Part shown: positions 36,638-45,835 of the stretch, in pieces | How the letters are laid out: the number at the start of each line of letters is the position of its first letter | Position numbering within the stretch: the first letter of the stretch is position 1 | Source: Bradyrhizobium sp. 139 | Lineage (GTDB): Bacteria; Pseudomonadota; Alphaproteobacteria; Rhizobiales; Xanthobacteraceae | DNA length: 64,000 bases | Assembly (NCBI RefSeq): GCF_023074175.1 | Contig: NZ_JADPKS010000045.1 | Span: forward strand, 62,001-126,000 | Direction of reading: 5' to 3' | Notes under the pieces: generated by a model | The model's database searches: none | The model's input: only the letters and a program-made list of their open reading frames with translations | Told to the model about the DNA's origin: nothing | Made by a program: the position numbers and the translations under genes

Positions 36638-38203
36638 TCAGTTTTCGGATTCGGTGAACACCTCGTCGCGCTTGGCGCGCAACGCGGGCAGCACCGTGAG
36701 CACCAGGAGGAAGGCCGCAATCGCGAGCAGCACGGCCGACAGCGGACGCGTCAGGAACACGCTCCAGTCGCCGCGCGAGATCAGCAGCGCGCGGCGCAGG
36801 TTCTCTTCCATCAACGGTCCAAGCACCATGCCGAGTAGCAGCGGCGCCGGCTCGAAATCGTGCTTGATCAACCAATAGCCGACGAGACCAAACACGCCCG
36901 CGAGGATGACGTCGACCGGCGCGTTGTTCACCGAGTAGATGCCGATCGCGCAGAAGATCACGATCGAGGGGAACATCAGCCGGTAGGGGACGCGCAACAG
37001 CCGCACCCAGATTCCGACCAGCGGCAGGTTGATGATGATCAGCATCAGATTGCCGATCCACATCGAGGCGATCATGCCCCAGACGAGCTCCGGCTGCTTC
37101 TGCATCACCTGCGGGCCCGGCACGATGCCGTGAATGGTCATCGCGCCCACCATCAGCGCCATCACGGCGTTCGGCGGGATGCCGAGTGTCAGTAGCGGGA
37201 TGAAGGAGGTCTGTGCCGCGGCGTTGTTGGCGCTTTCCGGCGCCGCCACGCCCTCGATCGCGCCGCGGCCGAACCGCGACGGATTTTTGGCGATCTTCTT
37301 CTCGAGCGTATAGGACGCAAAGGACGCGATGACCGCGCCGCCGCCCGGCAGGATGCCGAGGATCGAGCCGAGGACGGTGCCGCGCAGGATCGCAGGCGTC
37401 GAGTCGATCAGGTCCTTCCTGGTCGGCATCAGGCCGGTGATCTTCTGCTGCACGAGGTCGCGGTTCATCTCGGCGCCGGCATCGAGATTGCGGATGATCT
37501 CGGCGAAACCAAACACGCCCATCGCTACCGTCGCGAAGCCCAGCCCGTCGGCGAGCTCCGGAATGTTGAACGCCATGCGCGAGGCGCCGGTCTCGATGTC
37601 AGAGCCGACCATCGACAGCAACAGGCCGAACACGATCATCGCGATCGCTTTCAGCACCGAGCCCTTGGCCAGCACCACCGCGAAGATCAGGCCGAGCACC
37701 ATCAGCGAGAAATATTCGGCCGGACCGAACGCCAGCGCGAGCTTGGTAAGCGGCGCACCGAGGATGGCGATGAGCACGGTCGCAACGCAGCCGGCGAAGA
37801 ATGAGCCGATCGCCGCGATCGCCAGCGCCGGGCCGGCACGGCCCTGCTTCGCCATCTGGTGGCCGTCGATGGCCGTGACGACCGATGTCGCCTCACCGGG
37901 AATATTGACCAGGATCGAGGTGGTCGAGCCGCCGTACTGAGCACCGTAATAGATGCCGGCGAGCATGATCAGCGCGCCAACCGGCGGCAATCCGAACGTG
38001 ATCGGCAGGAGCATCGCCACGGTTGCGACGGTGCCGATGCCCGGCAGCACGCCGACAAGCGTGCCGACCAATGCGCCAATCAGGCACATGAGAATATTGA
38101 TCGAGATCGGGAGCGACAGGCCGTAGAGCCACCAGGGTGACCACCAGGAGATCTGAAACACCACGCCGAAACCGAGGCCCAGATTGTGGAAGAGATCGAA
38201 CAT
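36638..38203 (-). CDS. Tripartite tricarboxylate transporter large permease, TctA family
   Basis: 521 residues from ATG 38203 (a GTG codon directly precedes it). About eleven to twelve membrane helices. Family motifs are the N-terminal LIGALVGTLVGVLPGIGTVATVAML and the internal repeat RGTVLGSILGILPGGGAVIASF, the two Pro-Gly-rich loops that mark TctA. It works with TctB and a periplasmic binding protein (TctC) to import citrate or other carboxylates with Na+. TctB is directly upstream (7 bases). No TctC gene is in view on either side. Confidence 0.92.
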   Translation of the reverse strand: MFDLFHNLGLGFGVVFQISWWSPWWLYGLSLPISINILMCLIGALVGTLVGVLPGIGTVATVAMLLPITFGLPPVGALIMLAGIYYGAQYGGSTTSILVNIPGEATSVVTAIDGHQMAKQGRAGPALAIAAIGSFFAGCVATVLIAILGAPLTKLALAFGPAEYFSLMVLGLIFAVVLAKGSVLKAIAMIVFGLLLSMVGSDIETGASRMAFNIPELADGLGFATVAMGVFGFAEIIRNLDAGAEMNRDLVQQKITGLMPTRKDLIDSTPAILRGTVLGSILGILPGGGAVIASFASYTLEKKIAKNPSRFGRGAIEGVAAPESANNAAAQTSFIPLLTLGIPPNAVMALMVGAMTIHGIVPGPQVMQKQPELVWGMIASMWIGNLMLIIINLPLVGIWVRLLRVPYRLMFPSIVIFCAIGIYSVNNAPVDVILAGVFGLVGYWLIKHDFEPAPLLLGMVLGPLMEENLRRALLISRGDWSVFLTRPLSAVLLAIAAFLLVLTVLPALRAKRDEVFTESEN

Positions 38204-38210
38204 CACACCC

Positions 38211-38972
38211 TCACTGAACCAGGAAGCGCGGGAACATCGGCATCGGCAGCCCGAGCACGTAGGGGAAGAGCAGCGCGCAGCCGAGCGTCAGGCAGGCGCC
38301 TACGATGATCGCTTCGACCCAGCGCGTCTCATGCGTGCCCGTCGCCGCGATCATAAAGCTCGCGAACGCCGTAACCACCACCCCAAGCGGACGAATCGCC
38401 AAAGCGAAGAAGACGATCGAGACCATCACGAACAGGGGCCCGCGCCAGGCATAGTGCGCCATCCCCGGCCCATCGGTCAGCAGTCCCGTCAGCGCGATGC
38501 CGGCGCCAAGTGCGACGAGCAGCCCGCCAAACATCCGCGGCGCCGTGCCTGCGCCAAAGGAGAAGCCGCGCATACCCTGCAAATCGCTGGAGGCCCACAG
38601 CGCGAACAAGGCGAGCGCCATCAGAACGATCCCGCCGACATAGTCCTGTGCCGACCTGATCGTCATGAAGATCGTGAGGATCGCCACCGCAAACAACGGA
38701 TAGGAATAGATCAGCGCCAGCAGCACATCCGACGACGCCTTCTTGGTGTCACCGCCGACCGCTCCCAGCAAGGCGCCGGGGGCGCCCGCGAGCAGCGCCG
38801 TTGCATGGCTGATCACGACGGTGGATGGGCCGCGCCCGGCGCCCCAGCCAAGGATCGTTCCGATCGACCAGATGAATTCGAAAATCTGCGGCGCTATCGC
38901 CAGCAGGCAGAAGCCGAGCGCCACCGACGTGTTTCTTTTGGCAGTCGCTGAGTGGCCCATCGTATCGGCCAT
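38211..38972 (-). CDS. Tripartite tricarboxylate transporter small permease, TctB family
   Basis: 253 residues with about seven hydrophobic helices. The C-terminal half (GTAPRMFGGLLVALGAGIAL, RPLGVVVTAFASFMIAATG, LGCALLFPYVLGLPMP) fits the four-helix TctB domain. The first 100 residues form extra helices beyond the usual 150-180 residue TctB, so this is a longer variant. First gene of the tctB-tctA pair. The substrate is unknown. Confidence 0.8.
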   Translation of the reverse strand: MADTMGHSATAKRNTSVALGFCLLAIAPQIFEFIWSIGTILGWGAGRGPSTVVISHATALLAGAPGALLGAVGGDTKKASSDVLLALIYSYPLFAVAILTIFMTIRSAQDYVGGIVLMALALFALWASSDLQGMRGFSFGAGTAPRMFGGLLVALGAGIALTGLLTDGPGMAHYAWRGPLFVMVSIVFFALAIRPLGVVVTAFASFMIAATGTHETRWVEAIIVGACLTLGCALLFPYVLGLPMPMFPRFLVQ

Positions 38973-39066
38973 GCATGTCTCCTCCGCGACCCGTAAGTCA
39001 CGAGCACTGTTGTTCTAATCGGCTGGAAATAGATCCCCCGCCCGGCTCACTGCCTAGCGATTTTCA

Positions 39067-39597
39067 TTACACAATGCCAGCAAAACCCAACAGGCCCCCG
39101 GCGAGCAAAAGCCATAGTGGATTGATGCGCGAGATGGATGCCACCACTGCAACCACCGCGGTCAGTAGCAGCGCAGCAACGGTGCGATCGGTCGACTGGG
39201 CGAGGATCAGGGCGCTGGCTGCCATCAATCCGATCGACAGCGGAACCAGTGCAGCCTGAATCAGGCCGGGCCAGCGCGATTGGCCCGGCCGGTTCAGAAG
39301 CCGGCTGACATAATAGGCAAGCAGCGCCGTCGGCAAGCACATCGCCAGCGTCGCTGCCAGCGCTCCAGGGATGCCGGCGACGGCATAGCCGATTAACGTG
39401 ACGATAAGCACGTTCGGACCCGGTGAGAGCTGCGCGATCGCATAGGCGTCGGCGAACTGCTTGTCGGTCATCCAGTGATGCACCTCGACCGCGATGCGGT
39501 GCATCTCGGGCACCGCCGCCGCCGCGCCGCCGACCGCGAACAGCGACATCAGGCCAAAGGTGGAGATCAGCGCCCAGATCGGGTTCTCGGCGTTCAT
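39067..39597 (-). CDS. Chromate transporter, second half-size subunit
   Basis: 176 residues with about five to six helices. The ChrA domain signatures AYAIAQLSPGPNVLIVTLIGY and IPGALAATLAMCLPTALL are present. Full-length ChrA has two such domains; this is a half-size member. It starts 4 bases after the preceding half-size gene, so the two probably form a heterodimer equivalent to one full ChrA. Family members extrude chromate by charge-coupled antiport; the true physiological anion may differ. Confidence 0.88.
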   Translation of the reverse strand: MNAENPIWALISTFGLMSLFAVGGAAAAVPEMHRIAVEVHHWMTDKQFADAYAIAQLSPGPNVLIVTLIGYAVAGIPGALAATLAMCLPTALLAYYVSRLLNRPGQSRWPGLIQAALVPLSIGLMAASALILAQSTDRTVAALLLTAVVAVVASISRINPLWLLLAGGLLGFAGIV

Positions 39598-39601
39598 GCC
39601 G

Positions 39602-40198
39602 CTACCTTCCGCCGATCAGGAAGGTCACGCCGATGCTGACGGGAATCGCGACCAGCAGCACCGCCTGAAGCGGCAGGCGGAGCACCCCGATCGCTACCAA
39701 CACCCCGACCATGAGAATGAGCACGACAATGTCCATCCGCTTGAGCAATGGCATCATCATGCGGAAGACCACCGCGATCAGCAGCCCGACCGCCGCGCAG
39801 GAGATGCCGGCAAGGCTGCGGCGCAGCACATCCACATCGCCAAACCGGGCGTAGATGATCGCAAGCACGGTCATGATCAGCGTCGGCGGCAGCAACAGTC
39901 CGGCAAAGGCGGCAACGCCGCCCGCGATCCCGCGCAGCCGCGCGCCGAACACCATCGACAGGTTGACGATGTTGGGCCCCGGCAGGAAATGACAGAGCGC
40001 AAAGGTCTCGTTGAACTCGTCCGCGCTCATCCAGCGGTGCTGATCGACGATGGCGTGGCGGGCAAACACCAAAACCCCGCCGAAGCCGGCCAGCGACATC
40101 CGCGCGAACGCCAGGAACAGCGCGACGAGGCCGGGCGGAGGGGCCTGGGCGGCGGGGATGTCCGGCTCGTGGGCGGCCGGTGCTGAATCCGGGGACAT
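39602..40198 (-). CDS. Chromate transporter, first half-size subunit
   Basis: 198 residues. A soluble Ala/Pro-rich N-terminus (about 25 residues) precedes a ChrA domain with FARMSLAGFGGVLVFARHAI, FNETFALCHFLPGPNIVNLSM and AFAGLLLPPTLIMTVLAI. It pairs with the half-size gene downstream. No regulatory gene (chrB-like) is adjacent. Confidence 0.88.
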   Translation of the reverse strand: MSPDSAPAAHEPDIPAAQAPPPGLVALFLAFARMSLAGFGGVLVFARHAIVDQHRWMSADEFNETFALCHFLPGPNIVNLSMVFGARLRGIAGGVAAFAGLLLPPTLIMTVLAIIYARFGDVDVLRRSLAGISCAAVGLLIAVVFRMMMPLLKRMDIVVLILMVGVLVAIGVLRLPLQAVLLVAIPVSIGVTFLIGGR

Positions 40199-40314
40199 GT
40201 CAGGAGCTTAGAGCGGACGCGATCGTGCGGCCAAGGCCATCGGGAACCTATCCAAAGGAACCTCATCGTGGTCCCGCCAAACCCCTGTCATTTGAAAGCT
40301 TTGCCCCCTATATT

Positions 40315-40645
40315 GGGGATGCCGGTTCGCCGGCTATGGAAATAAACGGTCGTCGTAATAAACCATTCGGACCCGGGGGCGGTACCCGGCGCCTCCACCA
40401 AAGCCCACCAGCGGGCTAGCCCAGAGCGGGCTTTGGCGGGGGCGAAATAGGATCGACGAGGGCGTAAAGGGCGTTCTTTTTCTCGGTATTGTTCCGCCGT
40501 TATCGGGCTATGCAATAGTTGCCAACGACAACTTTGCTCCGGTTGCTCAGGCTGCGTAACGCAGTTTGAAAGACCATTCTGAAGTCCTAACGGGTTAAGC
40601 TCCGTTAGGCGGGGTTCGGAGGCACCTGGCAACAGAAGCCTCCAC
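40315..40645 (+). ncRNA. ssrA: Circularly permuted (two-piece) tmRNA
   Basis: The acceptor piece comes first and ends GCGCCTCCACCA at 40400. A short hairpin spacer follows (AAGCCC...GGGCTT, about 40401-40437) that would be cut out. The coding piece begins GGGGGCGAAATAGGATCGACG at 40438, whose first seven bases pair with CGCCTCC of the acceptor piece (one G-U). The tag frame is at 40521-40559, resume codon GCC, giving ANDNFAPVAQAA then stop. Alphaproteobacteria are known to have this permuted form. It rescues stalled ribosomes with SmpB. Outer ends are approximate. TGTCA and TATATT 18 bases apart lie just before 40315 as a possible promoter. Confidence 0.93.
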
Positions 40646-40762
40646 TTACCTCTTTAATTTCCTTCCCGGCGGGGACTCCTGCTGACCCGTCAGGCGCGGT
40701 ACTATTGTGGCTTGGCGAGTCGGGCCGGCAGGGCCCGGCTTCGGGAACGCGACAGGACGATC

Positions 40763-41281
40763 ATGGCGACCGATCATATCCGATACGATGTGCTGGCCCG
40801 CGACGCACTGCGCGGCGTGCTGCGCAAGGTGCTGACCGATGCCGCGTCCCATGGATTGCCGGGCGAGCATCATTTCTTCATCACCTTCGTGTCGAAGGCC
40901 GAGGGGGTGAAGATTTCGTCGCGGTTGCTGGCGCAATATCCGGAAGAGATGACGATCATTCTCCAGCACCAGTTTTGGGATCTGACCGTGCTCGAGGATC
41001 GTTTCGAGGTCGGCCTGTCCTTCGGCGGCATTCCGGAGCGGCTGATCGTGCCGTTCAGCGCGATCAAGAGCTTCCTCGATCCGTCCGTGAAGTTCGGCCT
41101 CCAGTTCGACACCTCCGATGTCGCCGAGGTCTCGACCGAGACATTGCCGGCCGCTCCCGCACCGTCGGCCGTCGCGGTGCCCGCGCCTGCCACTGAACCG
41201 GCGGAAAGCGCCGAGGAGCCGACCGCCCCGAACCAGGGCGGCGCCGAGGTGGTGAGGCTCGATCGTTTCCGCAAGAAATGA
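40763..41281 (+). CDS. sspB: SspB, ClpXP adaptor for tmRNA-tagged proteins
   Basis: 172 residues from ATG 40763 (MATDHIRYDVLARDALRGVLRKVL). The folded N-terminal domain (to about residue 120) includes HHFFITFVSKAEGVKISSRL and QYPEEMTIILQHQFWDLTV, typical of the alphaproteobacterial SspB-alpha type. An Ala/Pro/Glu-rich linker follows, and the tail EVVRLDRFRKK is the short ClpX-binding peptide. It carries ssrA-tagged substrates to ClpXP. It lies about 120 bases downstream of ssrA, the gene that makes the tag. Confidence 0.93.
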   Translation: MATDHIRYDVLARDALRGVLRKVLTDAASHGLPGEHHFFITFVSKAEGVKISSRLLAQYPEEMTIILQHQFWDLTVLEDRFEVGLSFGGIPERLIVPFSAIKSFLDPSVKFGLQFDTSDVAEVSTETLPAAPAPSAVAVPAPATEPAESAEEPTAPNQGGAEVVRLDRFRKK

Positions 41282-41381
41282 TCTAGCTTGGGCGCGAGCC
41301 CCGTCGCAGGCCGCCAAACTCTCTATATAGAGGCACATGAAGTGGCCGCGCGGCGTTTCGTGCGGCGGAATGGATGTGCTC

Positions 41382-42812
41382 ATGGCCAAGATTGCCCGCT
41401 CGAAGACCGACCGCTCCTCGCACCCCGCGACCCGCACCGAGACCGACAGTTTCGGTCCCATCGAGGTCCCCTCCGATTGCTATTGGGGGGCGCAAACCGA
41501 ACGCTCGCGCCAGAATTTCCGCATCGGCATCGACCGCATGCCGATCTCGCTCGTGCATGCGCTCGGCATCGTCAAGCTCGCCGCCGCACAATCCAACCTT
41601 GAGCTCGGCCTGCTCGACCGGCGCAGGGCCAACGCCATCATCCGCGCCGCGCGCGAGGTGATCGAGGGCAAGCTGGACGATCATTTCCCGCTTGTCGTGT
41701 GGCAGACCGGCTCGGGCACGCAGAGCAACATGAACCTCAACGAGGTCATCGCCAACCGCGCCAATGAGCTGCTCGGGGGCGAGCTCGGCGCCAAGAAGCC
41801 GGTGCATCCCAACGATCACGTCAATATGAGCCAATCGTCGAACGACTCATTCCCGACCGCGATGCACATCGCGGCCGCAAGCCGCATCAGCGCCGATCTC
41901 GTCCCTGCCCTCGGCGAATTGCTGCGCGCGCTGCGCAAGAAGGAGAAGGAGTTCGCCAGGATCGTGAAGATCGGGCGGACACACACCCAGGACGCCACGC
42001 CACTGACACTCGGCCAGGAGTTCTCCGGTTACGCCGCCCAGGTCGAAAGCGGCATCGCGCGCCTCAAGGTGGCGGTGAAGGACCTCTATCCGCTGGCACA
42101 GGGCGGCACCGCCGTCGGCACCGGCCTCAACGCCAAGCCGCGCTTTGCAAAACTGTTCGCAAAGCAGGTCGCCGGGATCACCAAACTGCCCTTCACCAGC
42201 GCCGCCAACAAATTCGAGGCGCTGGCCTCGAACGACGCCTATGTGCTGGTCCATGGCGCCATCAATTCCGCCGCAACAGGCCTGTTCAAGATCGCCAACG
42301 ACATCCGCCTGCTCGGATCGGGCCCGCGCTCAGGGCTGGGCGAACTGATCCTGCCGGAGAATGAGCCGGGCTCCTCGATCATGCCCGGCAAGGTCAACCC
42401 GACGCAATGCGAGGCGATGACGATGGTGTGCTGCCAGGTGTTCGGCAATCAGACGGCGATCACCGTCGCCGGCAGCCAGGGCCATTTCGAGCTCAATGTC
42501 TACAAGCCCGTGCTCGCCTACAACATGCTGCACTCGATCCGGCTGATGGCGGACGCCGCGCGCTCCTTCACCGAGCATTGCGTCAGCGGCATCCGCGCCG
42601 ATGAAAAGCGTATCCAGGAGCTGATGCAGCGCTCGCTGATGCTGGTGACCGCGCTCGCCCCGAAGATCGGCTACGACAACGCCGCCAAGGTGGCGAAGAC
42701 CGCGCATGCCAACGGCACCACGCTGAAGGAGGAGGCGCTCCGACTCGGCTTCGTCTTGGCGGACGAGTTCGACCGCCTGGTGCAGCCGGAGAAAATGACC
42801 CGGCCCGGATAA
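41382..42812 (+). CDS. fumC: Class II fumarate hydratase
   Basis: 476 residues from ATG 41382; ATG 41370 and an earlier one at 41337 are in frame but give an N-terminus unlike relatives. Signatures are [51 protein letters not shown] and the superfamily motif [15 protein letters not shown]. It interconverts fumarate and malate in the TCA cycle and needs no iron. It follows sspB by about 100 bases. Two small hairpins (42833-42860) just past the stop may end the transcript. Confidence 0.96.
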   Translation: MAKIARSKTDRSSHPATRTETDSFGPIEVPSDCYWGAQTERSRQNFRIGIDRMPISLVHALGIVKLAAAQSNLELGLLDRRRANAIIRAAREVIEGKLDDHFPLVVWQTGSGTQSNMNLNEVIANRANELLGGELGAKKPVHPNDHVNMSQSSNDSFPTAMHIAAASRISADLVPALGELLRALRKKEKEFARIVKIGRTHTQDATPLTLGQEFSGYAAQVESGIARLKVAVKDLYPLAQGGTAVGTGLNAKPRFAKLFAKQVAGITKLPFTSAANKFEALASNDAYVLVHGAINSAATGLFKIANDIRLLGSGPRSGLGELILPENEPGSSIMPGKVNPTQCEAMTMVCCQVFGNQTAITVAGSQGHFELNVYKPVLAYNMLHSIRLMADAARSFTEHCVSGIRADEKRIQELMQRSLMLVTALAPKIGYDNAAKVAKTAHANGTTLKEEALRLGFVLADEFDRLVQPEKMTRPG

Positions 42813-43090
42813 ATTCCGAATTCCGATAGTCATCCGTAATGATACGGAGCCCGAAGGCTCATAAATGTAAGGCTTAAGGGACAGGATTTGATTACCGTCA
42901 ATGTTGCGGCGAGACGGCGTGCTACGCAGGTCTCGCTGCCCTTGACGGGGCGAAATTCATCGTTTGATGGCCCGAGCGGCCGATTGACGAGGACCAGCGA
43001 ATGGCGATCAAGTCTGGTGGGGCGCAACGCGGCCCCCTGTTTCTGAATGTTTCATCCTGCCTGAAGAGGATCGGATGATGGAGACGCGGC

Positions 43091-43279
43091 ATGGGCAACG
43101 TCATCAACCTGAATCGTTTCAGGAAGCGCGCCGAGCGGGAAGCCTCGGCGAAACAGGCGGACTCCAACCGGGCGAAGTTCGGCCGAACGAAAGCCGAGCG
43201 ATCGGCGGAGGAGACGCGGGCGGACCAGGCGAAGGAGCATCTGGACCGGCACCGGATCGATCACGAGGAGCAGCCATGA
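43091..43279 (+). CDS. DUF4169 family small basic protein
   Basis: 62 residues, highly charged: MGNVINLNRFRKRAEREASA then AKFGRTKAERSAEETRADQA. The NxxNLxRxRK start and the GRTKAE block define DUF4169, found in rhizobia and relatives. No membrane helix. Its stop overlaps the next start (ATGA), so it is co-translated with a ribbon-helix-helix protein, a pairing I would expect to be conserved. Function unknown. Confidence 0.85.
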   Translation: MGNVINLNRFRKRAEREASAKQADSNRAKFGRTKAERSAEETRADQAKEHLDRHRIDHEEQP

Positions 43280-43527
43280 AGTCGCCCGTCGTGAAACGAT
43301 CGATCGTCGTCGCCGGCCACAAGACCAGCGTCAGCCTGGAAGAGGCGTTCTGGAACGGCATGAAGGAGATCTCGGGCCTGCGCAACATGACGCTGTCCGA
43401 GCTCGTCGGCGAGATCGACAACGGTCGCCAGCAGGGCAATCTGTCGTCGGCGATCCGGCTGTTCGTCCTGGACTACTTCAAGAGCCGCGCCATGGCCGCC
43501 CAGCCGGAAAAGATCCCGGCCCAGTAG
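43276..43527 (+). CDS. Ribbon-helix-helix domain protein
   Basis: 83 residues from ATG 43276. After VKRSIVVAGHKTSVSLEEAFWNGMKEI come GLRNMTLSELVGEIDNGR and SAIRLFVLDYF, the layout of the RHH family PF13467 (aryl-sulfate-sulfotransferase-like RHH). The short strand SIVVAGHKTSVSLE would insert into the DNA groove and the protein would dimerise. Overlap with the basic DUF4169 gene suggests a working pair. It precedes feoAB by 115 bases but the gap carries its own regulatory-looking box. Confidence 0.82.
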   Translation: MKSPVVKRSIVVAGHKTSVSLEEAFWNGMKEISGLRNMTLSELVGEIDNGRQQGNLSSAIRLFVLDYFKSRAMAAQPEKIPAQ

Positions 43528-43566
43528 CCGCCGGGGCGTCTTTCCGACGCGCCCCAGCGTCCGCAC

Positions 43567-43583
43567 TTTAAAATCACTCTAAG
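43567..43583. promoter_or_regulatory. Possible Irr/Fur-type iron box before feoA
   Basis: TTTAAAATCACTCTAAG is an imperfect palindrome close in form to the rhizobial ICE box (TTTAGAA, short spacer, TTCTAAA) bound by Irr. It lies 60 bases before the feoA start. Immediately after it GTGCAG and CTGCAC form a second inverted repeat with an 11-base spacer (43584-43606). Match quality is modest. Confidence 0.35.
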
Positions 43584-43642
43584 GTGCAGTTTCGGTCGAC
43601 CTGCACGCTTGACCTCAATGCCCTGCGTTGAAAATACAGGGC

Positions 43643-43918
43643 ATGACCGACATCCATGATACGCGTCCGCAGATGCCGCTGGGCCTGGCCCAGCGCGGCT
43701 ATACCGGCGTCATCCAGCATCTTTCCGCCGGGGACGCGGGCTCGGCGCTCTCGGACATCGAGCTCGAGAGCCGGCTGATCGAGCTCGGTTTTGTCGAGGG
43801 GGCCCGGGTCGAAGTCCTGCACGAGGGGCTGGTCGGGCGCGACCCGATCGCCGTGCGGGTCGACAACATCACCATCGCGGTGCGCCGTCGCGAAGCCATG
43901 GCCATCATCGTCGCCTGA
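43643..43918 (+). CDS. feoA: FeoA family protein of ferrous iron transport
   Basis: 91 residues from ATG 43643 (MTDIHDTRPQMPLGLAQRGY). The small SH3-like fold is indicated by ELGFVEGARVEVLHEG, DPIAVRVDNITIAVRRREAMAI. It binds or activates the FeoB transporter on the cytoplasmic side. A TTG five codons upstream (43628) is an alternative start. feoB starts 35 bases downstream. Confidence 0.92.
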   Translation: MTDIHDTRPQMPLGLAQRGYTGVIQHLSAGDAGSALSDIELESRLIELGFVEGARVEVLHEGLVGRDPIAVRVDNITIAVRRREAMAIIVA

Positions 43919-43952
43919 CGCGACCGGACCCCAATTCCAGGCCTTTGATCCC

Positions 43953-45824
43953 ATGGAAGCACCCCTGCTGCATCTCGCCCTGGTGGGCACGCCAAACAGC
44001 GGCAAGACCTCGCTGTTCAATGCGCTGACCGGCAGCCGCCAGAAGGTCGCGAACTATCCGGGCGTCACCGTCGAGCGCAAGGAAGGCTTCTTCGTTACTC
44101 CGCAAGGTCGCCAGGTCTCGGTGGTCGACCTGCCCGGCACCTATTCGCTGCGCGGCCGCAGCCCGGACGAGGAGATCACCCGCGACTTCGTGCTCGGCAA
44201 GGCCTCCGGCGAGACCGTGCCCGACCTCGTGCTGTGCGTGGCCGACTCGACCAATCTGCGCCTGACCATCCGCCTGCTGCTGGAGCTCAAGCGCACCGGC
44301 CGGCCGATGGTGCTGGTGCTTAACATGTTCGACATCGCGGCCCGCCGCGGCATCAATGTCGACGTCGAGCGGCTCGCCAAGGAGCTCGGCGTGCCCGTGG
44401 TCACCTCGATTGCGGTGCGCAAGGGCGGCACCGCCGACCTCCTGACGCTGACCGACGAGATCTCGGCCAAGTTCGCCGCCGAGCCGCAGGAAAACAGCTG
44501 GCGCGCGCTCAGCGTCGCCGAACTGCGCGCCACCCAGCGCGAGGCCGACCGCATCATTGCCGACTGCGTCAGCCTGCCGAGCCGTCCCGACACCTGGACC
44601 GCGCGGATCGATGCCGTGGTGCTGCACCCTGTCGGCGGCCTGATCGTGCTCGCGCTGATCCTGTTCGTGATGTTCCAGGCGGTGTTTGCCTGGGCGCAGC
44701 CGCTGATGGAGCTGCTGAACTCCGGCTTCGATGCGCTCGGTGAGTTCGTGCACGCCGCCCTGCCCGCCGGCCTGCTCCAGAGCTTCCTTCAGAACGGCGT
44801 GATCTCAGGCGTCGGCAGCGTCATCGTGTTCCTGCCGCAGATCATCATCATCTTCCTGTTCATCCTGCTGCTGGAAGATTTCGGCTATATGGCGCGCGCC
44901 GCGTTCCTGATGGACCGCATCATGGGCGGCGCCGGGCTGCACGGCCGCGCCTTCATTCCGCTGCTGTCGAGCTTTGCCTGCGCCATCCCCGGCATCATGG
45001 CGACGCGCGTGATCGACAACAAGCGCGACCGGCTGACCACGATCCTGATCGCGCCGCTGATGACCTGCTCGGCGCGCATTCCCGTGTATACGCTGATCAT
45101 CTCCGCCTTCATTCCAGCCAGGGACGTCTGGGGCTTCATCAACCTCCAGGGCCTCGTGATGTTCGGCCTCTATGCGGCCGGCATCATCAGCGCGCTCGGC
45201 GTCTCGTTCCTGATCAAATTCTTCATGCTGCGCGACTATGCGCCGGCGCCGTTCATGCTGGAGCTGCCCGACTACAAGATGCCGCGGCTGAAATCGATCG
45301 CGATCGGCGTCTACACGCGCGCGAAAATGTTTCTCCACCGCGCCGGCACCACGATCTTCTCGATGATGGTGCTGATCTGGTTCCTGGCCTCGTTCCCGCA
45401 GCCGCCCGCGGGCGCCACCGAGCCCGCGATCGACTTCAGCCTGGCCGCGATCATCGGCAAGGCGCTCGCTCCCCTGCTCGCCCCGGTCGGCTTCAACTGG
45501 CAGATCGCGGTTGCGCTGATCCCGGGCATGGCGGCGCGCGAGGTCGCGGTCGCGGCGCTCGGCACCGTCTATGCGATCGAAGGCGGCAAGGAAGCCGCCG
45601 AGCAGATCGGCCAGGTGCTGGCGACGAAATGGTCGCTCGCGACCGCATTGTCGATGCTGGCCTGGTACATCTTCGCCCCGCAATGCGCATCCACGCTCGC
45701 CGTGATCCGGCGCGAGACCGGAAGCTGGACCTGGATGGCGGTGACCTTCGCCTACATGCTGGTGCTGGCGTATGCCGCGAGCCTTCTGACGTACAATGTC
45801 GCGGTCGCGTTAGGGGCGGGCTAG
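43953..45824 (+). CDS. feoB: Ferrous iron transporter FeoB
   Basis: 623 residues from ATG 43953 (MEAPLLHLALVGTPNSGKTS). The N-terminal GTPase has G1 GTPNSGKTS, G3 DLPGTYSL and G4 LNMFD. After the GDI-like region (to about 210) the membrane domain has two Gate motifs with conserved Cys, SFACAIPGIMATR and the PQCAS region near the end, across about ten helices. FeoAB imports Fe2+ across the inner membrane; in Bradyrhizobium japonicum it is reported as needed for iron use in free living and symbiotic cells. There is no feoC. Confidence 0.97.
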   Translation: MEAPLLHLALVGTPNSGKTSLFNALTGSRQKVANYPGVTVERKEGFFVTPQGRQVSVVDLPGTYSLRGRSPDEEITRDFVLGKASGETVPDLVLCVADSTNLRLTIRLLLELKRTGRPMVLVLNMFDIAARRGINVDVERLAKELGVPVVTSIAVRKGGTADLLTLTDEISAKFAAEPQENSWRALSVAELRATQREADRIIADCVSLPSRPDTWTARIDAVVLHPVGGLIVLALILFVMFQAVFAWAQPLMELLNSGFDALGEFVHAALPAGLLQSFLQNGVISGVGSVIVFLPQIIIIFLFILLLEDFGYMARAAFLMDRIMGGAGLHGRAFIPLLSSFACAIPGIMATRVIDNKRDRLTTILIAPLMTCSARIPVYTLIISAFIPARDVWGFINLQGLVMFGLYAAGIISALGVSFLIKFFMLRDYAPAPFMLELPDYKMPRLKSIAIGVYTRAKMFLHRAGTTIFSMMVLIWFLASFPQPPAGATEPAIDFSLAAIIGKALAPLLAPVGFNWQIAVALIPGMAAREVAVAALGTVYAIEGGKEAAEQIGQVLATKWSLATALSMLAWYIFAPQCASTLAVIRRETGSWTWMAVTFAYMLVLAYAASLLTYNVAVALGAG

Positions 45825-45835
45825 CGCTCCGAAAC

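Noticed and set aside
43276..43527. DUF4169 / RHH pair as a toxin-antitoxin system
   Set aside because: The RHH protein could be an antitoxin, but the partner is a tiny basic protein upstream with no toxin fold, and the families occur in core contexts.
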